A stretch of DNA of 5,785 nucleotides from Verrucomicrobiota bacterium (GTDB taxonomy: Bacteria; Verrucomicrobiota; Verrucomicrobiia; Limisphaerales; UBA9464). Below, piece after piece: positions 1 through 5,200 of the stretch. The translations under genes were made by a program, and so were the position numbers. The stretch lies in NCBI GenBank assembly GCA_947454295.1, contig CANGMO010000175.1, positions 1-5,785 on the forward strand, read 5' to 3'. Positions within the stretch are counted from its first letter, which is position 1, and each line of letters starts with the position of its first letter. The notes beneath the pieces are model-generated. The model did not search any database. It had not been told where the DNA came from and saw nothing but the letters and a program-made list of their open reading frames with translations.

Positions 1-948
1 CAGCCAGGAGTCCCAACGGCCGAGGAAGGCCTTGTTCTCGGGGGTGTTGATGGACATGAAGTAGGTCCAGCAGCCGAGTTCACCAACGAGGTCCTTGGTC
101 GGGAGCGCGCGGAGTTCATCCTCGGCGAGGCTGAACGACACGACAGGGCAGTCGGCGGCCGAGAGGCCGGCGGCGGCGATTTCCTTGAACAGCGGCACGT
201 TCGAGTCGCCGTTCACGGTGTTCAGCACGCAGGCGTCACCGCTGGCGGCGAACTGCTTGATCTCCGCAACGATCTGCTGGTAGTCGGTGTGGGAGAACGG
301 CGTGTACTTACCCGCTGAAATGACCTTGCCGTCGGCGTCCTTGCGGAAGCCGCCGCCGATGTTCTCCGCAGGAATCCCGTGGAGCAGGAGGTACTTGTAC
401 AGGATCAGGTTGGTGGTCTGCGGATAGACGTAGTCGGTACCAATCAGGTAGAACTTCTTCTTACCCATCTTGAGGAGGTAGTCGACGGCAGGGGTGGCCT
501 GCTGGTTCACGGCCTCGGCGGTGTAGAAGATGTTCTTGGACAGCTCTTCGCCCTCGTACTGGACGGGGTAGAACAGGAGTCCGTTGTCCTTCTCGAACAC
601 CGGGAGGACCGACTTGCGGCTGACGGAGGTCCAGCAACCGAAGACGACCGCGACCTTGTCCTGCTCGAGCAGCTGCTTGGCCTTTTCGGCGAAGAGCGGC
701 CAGTTGGACGCGCCGTCGACGATGACGGGCTCGATGGTGTAGGTCTTGCCACCGGCCTTGATGCCGCCGGCGGCATTGATTTCGTCAAACGCGAACAGGA
801 GCGTGTCGCGCAGCGAGGTTTCACTGATGGCCATGGTGCCGCTGAGCGAGTGCAGAATGCCGACCTTCACCGATTCGGCCGAGGCCGAGGCGAAGGACAG
901 CATGGCGGCGGCAGCGGCGCCAAGCAGGGTGGAGGGACTGAATTTCAT
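1..948 (-). CDS. urtA: Urea/short-chain amide ABC transporter substrate-binding protein, UrtA/FmdD type (partial, C-terminus missing)
   Basis: Periplasmic binding protein (type 1 periplasmic-binding fold) that would capture urea or a small amide and deliver it to an UrtBCDE-like permease. The frame is open from an ATG at 948 to the window edge, giving 316 residues. The family is usually somewhat over 400, so roughly the last quarter is missing. Residues 1-24 form a Sec signal peptide (Lys2, Ala/Leu-rich core, cleavage likely after ASA). Family signatures seen: VGILHSLSGTMAISE at 29-43, GCWTSVSRKSVLPVFE at 104-119, LLFYPVQYEGEE at 124-135, NQQATPAV at 148-155, HTDYQQIV at 220-227, NGDSNVPLFKE at 246-256 and SFSLAEDE at 271-278. 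It starts 59 bp after the porin A stop with no terminator between, so co-transcription is likely. No Shine-Dalgarno sequence precedes the ATG. Urea versus formamide/acetamide preference cannot be settled here; branched-chain amino-acid binding is less likely given these motifs. Confidence 0.9.
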   Translation of the reverse strand, partial: MKFSPSTLLGAAAAAMLSFASASAESVKVGILHSLSGTMAISETSLRDTLLFAFDEINAAGGIKAGGKTYTIEPVIVDGASNWPLFAEKAKQLLEQDKVAVVFGCWTSVSRKSVLPVFEKDNGLLFYPVQYEGEELSKNIFYTAEAVNQQATPAVDYLLKMGKKKFYLIGTDYVYPQTTNLILYKYLLLHGIPAENIGGGFRKDADGKVISAGKYTPFSHTDYQQIVAEIKQFAASGDACVLNTVNGDSNVPLFKEIAAAGLSAADCPVVSFSLAEDELRALPTKDLVGELGCWTYFMSINTPENKAFLGRWDSWL

Positions 949-1007
949 AGGGCGGGATACAATTTCAGGAACAGGAGGTCTCAGACGGATTCAGGTTGGG
1001 AACGGAA

Positions 1008-2273
1008 TCAGAAGAGGTAGGACACACCGAGACCGAGGATCACGCGGTCGTTGTGCTTCCCGAAGGCGCCCACCAGCGAGGAGTGGTCAAACCGGACCTC
1101 GGGCTGGATCTTCACGTTGGGCACCGGCTTGAAGTTCACCGTGAAGGCGAAGCTGGTCAGGTCGTTGCCGGTGTTGAGGGGGAAGGCGAGCGGATCGGCC
1201 GAGGCATCCACACCACGGGCATCGCTCAGGAATTCCGCGCGAAGCGCCACACCGAGCATGCTGGTGAAGCTGTAGGAGGCGAAGCCACCCGTGGACCACA
1301 CCGGGGCGGTGCCGCCCTTGGTGTCGAACCAGAAGTAGTCGAGCTCGGTGCCGAGGTGGAACTTGTCGGTGACCGCCCAGCCGCCGAGGAGCGACGCGAC
1401 GTTGATGCCGCTGTCCACGCCACCTTCACGTCCGGTGGATCCCACGAGATTCACCCAGGTGGTGGCCGAAGGCTTGAGGCCGATCGACGCCATCACGGTC
1501 TTGGCCTGGTTGTTGTCCACCGGACCGGCATAGAGGCCGTTCTGGACGCGCACCTTGGCATCGAGCCAGTCGGTGAACGTGTAGCCGAGCTGAACGCCCG
1601 CCGCCGGGCCGTTGCCGGTGTAGAACCACTGGTAGCCCTGCGAGAAGTTGTCGTTTGCCGCGCCGCCGTCGCCGGACTCGTAGTTGAGCAGCGAAATCAG
1701 TTCGCCGACTTTGATGTTCAATCCCGTGCCGACCGGCGCGTTGAGTTCGACGTAAGCTTCGCGAACGCTGCTGAATCCGGTGATGCCGGATCCGGAGTTC
1801 ACGATCGGCGCGTCCTGGCCAAACATGAGCGACACGCGGTAGCCGGCGCTCCAGTTGTCGCCGCTCGCCTCAGCCGGAGGGCTGGCGAGGGTCAACTTGA
1901 CCTTGTTCAGAGAGAAATTGCCGGACTTGCGGTTCCAAAGGTAGCCGGGCGAGGTCTGTCCCGGAGGGGTGCTGGTGTCGTAGAAGTAGGATCCCGTGAC
2001 AAAGCCTTCAATCTTGGTCCCGGCAACCCGCGTCAGGAGCGGATTGTGGGGCTTGCTCTCGTCGGGAAGGATGCCCTCGGCCTTGGCCACGGTCTCCAGG
2101 GTGTCCAGACGCTTCTTCAGCTCCTTATTCTCCTGTTCGAGCTTGTCGAGCTTGCCGGCGTCGTCCGCACGCAGGGTATGCATGGCGGCAGGAGCCATCG
2201 CGACTCCCAGGGTGAGACCCAGGGCGGCGAGCTGGCGACGGCGTTTGGACGAGTTCGTTGCGGGATGGTTCAT
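1008..2273 (-). CDS. Outer-membrane beta-barrel porin with N-terminal coiled coil (porin A), linked to urtA
   Basis: Predicted outer-membrane diffusion channel resembling the OmpL-like beta-barrel porin-2 family; the family call is from memory of sequence style. From the ATG at 2273 it has 421 residues. Residues 1-36 look like a signal peptide (KRRR at 10-13, hydrophobic core, cleavage near LRA/DD). Residues 42-60 form three clean heptads: Leu42, Asn49, Leu56 in one core position and Leu45, Leu52, Leu59 in the other. This is a short oligomerising coil with a buried Asn. From about residue 88 alternating aromatic strands run to the end (GFVTGSYFYDTS), and the chain finishes SYLF with the terminal Phe typical of BAM-assembled barrels. 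An in-frame TTG at 2327, preceded by a perfect AGGAGG, would add 18 residues; I prefer the ATG because the signal peptide is then of normal length. Its position before urtA suggests urea/amide entry, which is inferred. Confidence 0.88.
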   Translation of the reverse strand: MNHPATNSSKRRRQLAALGLTLGVAMAPAAMHTLRADDAGKLDKLEQENKELKKRLDTLETVAKAEGILPDESKPHNPLLTRVAGTKIEGFVTGSYFYDTSTPPGQTSPGYLWNRKSGNFSLNKVKLTLASPPAEASGDNWSAGYRVSLMFGQDAPIVNSGSGITGFSSVREAYVELNAPVGTGLNIKVGELISLLNYESGDGGAANDNFSQGYQWFYTGNGPAAGVQLGYTFTDWLDAKVRVQNGLYAGPVDNNQAKTVMASIGLKPSATTWVNLVGSTGREGGVDSGINVASLLGGWAVTDKFHLGTELDYFWFDTKGGTAPVWSTGGFASYSFTSMLGVALRAEFLSDARGVDASADPLAFPLNTGNDLTSFAFTVNFKPVPNVKIQPEVRFDHSSLVGAFGKHNDRVILGLGVSYLF

Positions 2274-2324
2274 CGTTCTAGTGTGTGGTTTCTGTCGGTT
2301 CGACGGCGCCGGTGAATCGCTCCG

Positions 2325-2338
2325 CAATCCCGCCTCCT
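2325..2338 (-). promoter_or_regulatory. Perfect Shine-Dalgarno AGGAGG with an in-frame TTG alternative start for porin A
   Basis: On the minus strand AGGAGG (complement of 2333-2338) is followed after 5 bases by TTG (2325-2327), which is in frame with porin A and would extend it by 18 residues (MRSDSPAPSNRQKPHTRT). The ATG at 2273 has no Shine-Dalgarno sequence of its own. Either translation starts at TTG and the signal peptide has an unusually long hydrophilic n-region, or the AGGAGG is fortuitous or acts at a distance. The motif is plain; its use is uncertain. Confidence 0.4.
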
Positions 2339-2452
2339 GTCTCGGAAGCCACCGAATTGCCTACGCAAATCACTCAGCCGTCGTCGCCCGCTCAAGCACC
2401 CGTTCTGCCAACCGGTGCCACCACCACGAACGCCTTCCCCCGTTTCATTGCT

Positions 2453-2479
2453 GCATCGCATGAATCCAATTCATGATGC
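2453..2479. repeat. Inverted repeat GCATC-gc-ATGAAT-cca-ATTCAT-GATGC
   Basis: Two matching arm segments (5 bp and 6 bp) surround a 3-base centre, with a 2-base bulge on one side: 11 complementary pairs in 27 bases. It lies about 180 bp upstream of the porin A ATG. No T-run follows on either strand, so it is not an ordinary intrinsic terminator. It could be an operator for a dimeric regulator or a hairpin in the porin A leader. Confidence 0.55.
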
Positions 2480-2657
2480 CTTCCACACGGCGCAGCACCG
2501 CGAGCATCCGCAGGGGCGCATGCAGTTTTCCCCTAGGATGAATCGCCCCATTTTGACCTCAAACTCGCGATCCAAACCTCCGATGGCCCGCCGGCTTTGA
2601 CCGCCATCACTGTCACTTTTCAGCCGCACTGAACACATTCGCGCAGCCCCCTCGCGG

Positions 2658-2700
2658 AAAAGAAAAACGGAGCCGGCCCGCGATGGGGCAGACGGCTCCG
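2658..2700 (-). terminator. Intrinsic terminator of porin B
   Basis: Read on the minus strand, CGGAGCCG pairs perfectly with CGGCTCCG (2693-2700 with 2668-2675). Inside it GCCC pairs with GGGC around a 6-base loop, with three unpaired bases on one side. The stem is followed immediately by TTTTTCTTTT (2667-2658). It begins 25 bp after the porin B stop. There is no T-run in the other direction, so it acts only on leftward transcription. It separates porin B from the porin A-urtA unit. Confidence 0.9.
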
Positions 2701-2725
2701 CTGACCGCACTTCGAATGGCTCGAC

Positions 2726-3973
2726 TCAGAAGAGGTAGGAAACCCCCACGCCAAGAATCACGCGATCCGCATGGCGGCCGAAGGCGCCTGAAAGCGACGA
2801 GTGATCATAGCGGATCTCGGGCTGGATCTTCACGCTGGGCATCGGCGTGAAATTGAGCGTGAAGGCGAGGCTTGTGAGGTCGTTGCCCGTGTTGACCGGG
2901 AATCCGAGCGGGTCACCGGATGCATCCACGCCCCGCGCATCGCTGACGAACTCCGCCCGGAGCGCGACACCGAACGGGGCGCTGAAACGGTAGGACGCGA
3001 AGGCGCCGCGCGACCACACCGGAGCCGTGCCAGCCTTCGACTCAAACCAGAAGTAATCGAGCTCCGTTCCAAGATGGAACGCTTCGGTCACCGCCCAGCC
3101 GCCCAGCAACTCGGCCACGTGGATGCCGCTGTCCGGCCCACCCTCGCGTCCGCTGGATCCCACGAGGCTGATCCAGGTGGTGGTGGATGGCTTGATCCCG
3201 ATGGAGGCCATCACCGTCTTGGCCTGGTTGTTGTCCACCGGACCGGCGTAGAGTCCGTTCTGGACCCGCACCTTGGCATCCAGCCAGTCGGTGAACGTGT
3301 ATCCCAGCTGGATCGCGGCCGACGGCCCGTTGCCGGTGTAATACCATTGGTAACCCTGGGAGAAATTGTCGTTCACCGCGCCGCCGTCGCCGGCCTCGTA
3401 ATTGAGAAGCGAAATCAGTTCGCCCACCTTGATGTTCAATCCCGTGCCGACCGGGGCATTGAGGTCGAGGTACGCTTCGCGAAGGTTGCTGAAGCCGGTG
3501 TTGGCGGAACCGGCATTCACGATCGGCGCATCCTGTCCAAAGATCAGCGAGACGCGATAGCCGGCGCTCCACGCATCGCCTCCCGCCTGCGCGGGCGGGC
3601 TGAAGAGCGACAGCTTCACCTTGTTCACCGAGAAATTTCCCGACCGGCGATTCCACAGGTATCCCGGCGAGAGCTGCCCCGGAGGCGTGCTGGTATCGTA
3701 GAAATAGGAGGCCGTGACAAAGCCGTCGATCTTCGTCGCGGCAATCCGCGTAAGCAGCGGGTGGTGGGCCTTGGAATCGTCCGGAAGAATGCCTTCGGTG
3801 CGGGCCACGTTTTCCAGGGCATCGAGACGCTTCCGCAGCTCGCGATTCTCCTGCTCCAGGCGATCGAGCTGGATGGAGGCTTCCGCCGCGATTCCGGTGT
3901 GGAGGACGGTGGACAGGCCGATGAGTGAGGTCGCCAGTCGCTTCGCGCTCCGGCTGCGGGACGTGCAGTGCAT
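2726..3973 (-). CDS. Outer-membrane beta-barrel porin with N-terminal coiled coil (porin B), tandem paralogue of porin A
   Basis: 415-residue predicted outer-membrane porin of the same family as porin A. Residues 1-30 form a signal peptide (several Arg/Lys, then LATSLIGLSTVLHTG, cleavage near IAA/EA). Residues 36-54 repeat the coiled coil with Leu36, Asn43, Leu50 and Leu39, Leu46, Leu53 as core positions. The barrel follows and ends SYLF with terminal Phe. From the coil to the end the two porins align without gaps over 380 residues; my hand count is about 71 differences. The leader peptides are unrelated in sequence. Residues 222-259 are identical to porin A. The ATG at 3973 gives a normal signal peptide; a perfect palindrome sits 5 bp before it and no standard Shine-Dalgarno is seen. 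It has its own terminator, so it is probably monocistronic. Substrate unknown; likeness to porin A suggests a similar small polar solute. Confidence 0.87.
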   Translation of the reverse strand: MHCTSRSRSAKRLATSLIGLSTVLHTGIAAEASIQLDRLEQENRELRKRLDALENVARTEGILPDDSKAHHPLLTRIAATKIDGFVTASYFYDTSTPPGQLSPGYLWNRRSGNFSVNKVKLSLFSPPAQAGGDAWSAGYRVSLIFGQDAPIVNAGSANTGFSNLREAYLDLNAPVGTGLNIKVGELISLLNYEAGDGGAVNDNFSQGYQWYYTGNGPSAAIQLGYTFTDWLDAKVRVQNGLYAGPVDNNQAKTVMASIGIKPSTTTWISLVGSSGREGGPDSGIHVAELLGGWAVTEAFHLGTELDYFWFESKAGTAPVWSRGAFASYRFSAPFGVALRAEFVSDARGVDASGDPLGFPVNTGNDLTSLAFTLNFTPMPSVKIQPEIRYDHSSLSGAFGRHADRVILGVGVSYLF

Positions 3974-3978
3974 AGGGA

Positions 3979-3996
3979 TTCAGGGGCGCCCCTGAA
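3979..3996. promoter_or_regulatory. Perfect 18-bp palindrome TTCAGGGGCGCCCCTGAA next to the porin B start
   Basis: Every base matches its complement across the centre (3987/3988). The right end of the site as transcribed is only 5 bases from the porin B ATG, so it covers the ribosome-binding region. In RNA it could form a 7-bp stem with a GCGC loop that would hinder ribosome loading. In DNA it could be an operator for a symmetric dimer. The symmetry is directly seen; the role is inferred. Confidence 0.55.
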
Positions 3997-4077
3997 CCGA
4001 CGTGATGGCCACGTGCATCCGACTTAGGATAACCGCAGCCCGACGGCTTCAGGAGCAACTTCGATCCTAGCGCATTC

Positions 4078-4101
4078 CCAATCTGAGCCACTCCAATCTG
4101 A
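4078..4101. repeat. Direct repeat of CCAATCTGA, period 15
   Basis: CCAATCTGA occurs at 4078-4086 and 4093-4101 with 6 bases between copies. It lies about 105-130 bp upstream of the porin B start. Paired short direct repeats at 1-2 helical turns can be regulator half-sites, but two copies of a 9-mer may also be accidental. Confidence 0.4.
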
Positions 4102-4136
4102 AAAATACCCAAGGCCTCCCCTACCCCTTTGGAGGC
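4101..4136 (-). terminator. Possible weak intrinsic terminator of the TIM-barrel gene
   Basis: On the minus strand GCCTCC (4136-4131) can pair with GGAGGC (4119-4114) around an 11-base loop, and TTTTT follows at 4105-4101 after 8 bases. An alternative fold pairs CCAAAGG with CCTTGG with one bulge, placing the stem nearer the T-run. The stem is short and the spacing poor, so read-through into porin B is possible. Confidence 0.33.
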
Positions 4137-4185
4137 ATCCACACCTCGCGGACTACATCGTTCGAATCACGGATAGTCAGACAGG

Positions 4186-5145
4186 CTAAACACCGAAGAC
4201 CGTCCGGACGTATTCGCGGCTCCGCTGGTGATTCGCCATGGCGTCGCGGGTGACACGCGTGCCATTTTCCAGCGCCAGCTCCACTGTGTAGAAACGGGGC
4301 AACTGATGCTCCACCGCATACGCCGCAATGGCGCGGTAATCCAGATCCCCCGTGTCGAGATCCTCCCACCAGATGCGTTCGCGACTCTGGCGAAGGTGCC
4401 AGGAGACCACGCGGGATCCGTACTGACGCAGGCAGTCCGCGGGAGCGATGCCACCGCGGAACACCCAGTGAACGTCGTAGCAGAATCCCACCTGCGATCC
4501 CGCGCAGCGCGAGAAGTTGGAATGAAACTCGCGGCCGTCGTTGCGCAATTCAGGCGTGTGGTGATGGATGCCCAATCGGATTCCGCCGGATGCCAGTTCC
4601 TCCCCCAGTTCCCGCAGCGCCTCGGCCTGGATTTCCAGCTCCTTATCGGACTTGTCGCGTCCGATGGGATCTGGATTGAAGTTCACGATGCCAAAGCCCG
4701 CCTTCGCCGCCACGCGGGCCGCAGTGCCAATCCGTTCGACCGTCTCGGTCGCCTTCCCCAACACATGAACGGCACCTCCGGTATAGAAACTCACCGGCTT
4801 CAGCCCCGCCTTGGTCATCCGCTCGGCGAGGCGGAGATTGTTGTCGGGATTCGCGACATCCAGGGTGGCTTCTGCGTAGTCGTACCCGATGTCATGCAGG
4901 GCGCGAAACACCTCATCGAGATGCTCGGACATCTTTCTGCCGCTGCGGTCGTAGTACTGTCCCCAGCCGTACAGCTGCGATCCCACAAGCGGTTCGACGA
5001 GATGGGGCGGAACGTAGGCATCCTTTTTCTTCGCCGTGTCCGCGTTGGCATCGACGATCTTGGACTTCGCAGGCTCGGCGCCCTGAAGGCCGGCGGCTCC
5101 AAGAAGTGCGACACCCGATTGGGTGAGAAATCGGCGGCGGTTCAT
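4186..5145 (-). CDS. Tat-exported sugar-phosphate isomerase/epimerase-like TIM-barrel protein
   Basis: 319-residue protein of the xylose-isomerase-like TIM barrel (AP endonuclease 2) superfamily, many members of which are metal-dependent isomerases, epimerases or dehydratases of sugars and inositols. The N-terminus is a twin-arginine signal, NRRRFLT at 2-8 followed by GVALLGAAGL, implying folded export to the periplasm. Candidate metal or catalytic residues sit at the usual strand ends: Glu92 (AEATLD), the triple His194-196 in GIHHHTPEL, Asp224 and His226 in FCYDVHW, His250 in SWHLRQ and Glu289 in TVELALEN. The common HLKD motif is HLRQ here. I chose the ATG at 5145; a TTG two codons earlier is possible. 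It starts 55 bp after the RluD-like stop and may share its transcript. Substrate and reaction cannot be assigned; similar exported proteins without known function are common in Verrucomicrobiota and Planctomycetota (from memory). Confidence 0.85.
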   Translation of the reverse strand: MNRRRFLTQSGVALLGAAGLQGAEPAKSKIVDANADTAKKKDAYVPPHLVEPLVGSQLYGWGQYYDRSGRKMSEHLDEVFRALHDIGYDYAEATLDVANPDNNLRLAERMTKAGLKPVSFYTGGAVHVLGKATETVERIGTAARVAAKAGFGIVNFNPDPIGRDKSDKELEIQAEALRELGEELASGGIRLGIHHHTPELRNDGREFHSNFSRCAGSQVGFCYDVHWVFRGGIAPADCLRQYGSRVVSWHLRQSRERIWWEDLDTGDLDYRAIAAYAVEHQLPRFYTVELALENGTRVTRDAMANHQRSREYVRTVFGV

Positions 5146-5180
5146 GAGCAAGAGTGATCCCCGACGACTCCCCCGCGCAA

Positions 5181-5196
5181 GCCCGCGCCCGCGGGC
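5181..5196. repeat. GC hairpin GCCCGC-N4-GCGGGC after the RluD-like gene
   Basis: A 6-bp all-GC stem with a 4-base loop in the 55-bp gap between the pseudouridine synthase stop and the TIM-barrel start. No T-run follows, so it is not a classic intrinsic terminator. It might slow polymerase or protect an RNA end, or simply reflect local GC richness. Confidence 0.3.
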
Positions 5197-5200
5197 CGGG

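Larger units (their letters stand above)
2274..2657 (-). promoter_or_regulatory. Probable promoter/leader region of the porin A-urtA unit
   Basis: About 380 bp with no convincing gene lie between the porin B terminator and the porin A start. Because transcription from porin B should end at the terminator, the promoter for porin A should be here. Visible structure: an 11-bp imperfect dyad at 2453-2479, small inverted repeats TTTGA-CC-TCAAA (2552-2563) and TTGC-CTAC-GCAA (2357-2368), and GCACC-N13-GGTGC (2396-2418). A weak sigma-70-like pair on the minus strand is TTGAGG followed 17 bp later by ATCCTA (2534-2562); only the -35 half is reasonable. Sigma-54-like fragments are present but have wrong spacing. 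Small reading frames here are Arg/Gly-rich out-of-frame products, not genes. Nothing fixes the transcription start. Confidence 0.5.
3974..4185 (-). promoter_or_regulatory. Probable promoter/leader region of porin B
   Basis: This 212-bp gap lies between the TIM-barrel gene stop and the porin B start. It holds a possible weak terminator for the upstream gene (4101-4136), a 9-bp direct repeat (4078-4101), a separated inverted repeat TAGGAT/ATCCTA (4025-4030 and 4064-4069), a small dyad ACGTG-N5-CACGT (4000-4014) and the 18-bp palindrome 3979-3996. No -35/-10 pair with good matches and spacing was found. The sequence does not resemble the region upstream of porin A, although the coding parts are highly similar. 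Confidence 0.45.

Noticed and set aside
379..1020. Plus-strand open frame of 213 codons opposite urtA
   Set aside because: Antisense shadow of a well-supported gene; low-complexity composition and no family signature.
996..2315. Long plus-strand open frame (439 codons) opposite porin A, and a 375-codon one opposite porin B
   Set aside because: They mirror the porin genes, are rich in Arg/Gly/Val/Glu without recognisable motifs, and arise from high GC codon use on the other strand.
2396..2418. NtrC-like site GCACC...GGTGC
   Set aside because: The half-sites are 13 bases apart, much farther than in known NtrC sites.
2405..2420. Sigma-54-like promoter TGGCACC...TTGGCA on the minus strand upstream of porin A
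   Set aside because: The GG and GC elements are separated by 9 bases rather than the required 10, and a second candidate (GGCTGAGTGATTTGC near 2363-2378) has 11. Spacing is strict for sigma-54, so neither is called.
2270..2461. Minus-strand 63-codon frame between the porins as a small gene or leader peptide
   Set aside because: Starts at an ATG inside the dyad, Arg-rich with no motif and no Shine-Dalgarno; overlaps the porin A start. Likely chance.
4025..4070. TAGGAT/ATCCTA inverted repeat, with a TAGGAT copy also upstream of porin A (2534-2539), as a shared operator
   Set aside because: Six bases only, arms 33 bp apart, different distances from the two starts; chance occurrence is likely.
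3042..4142. Minus-strand 366-codon frame overlapping porin B and its upstream gap
   Set aside because: Out-of-frame translation of porin B with Arg/Gly/Pro-rich sequence and no domain pattern.
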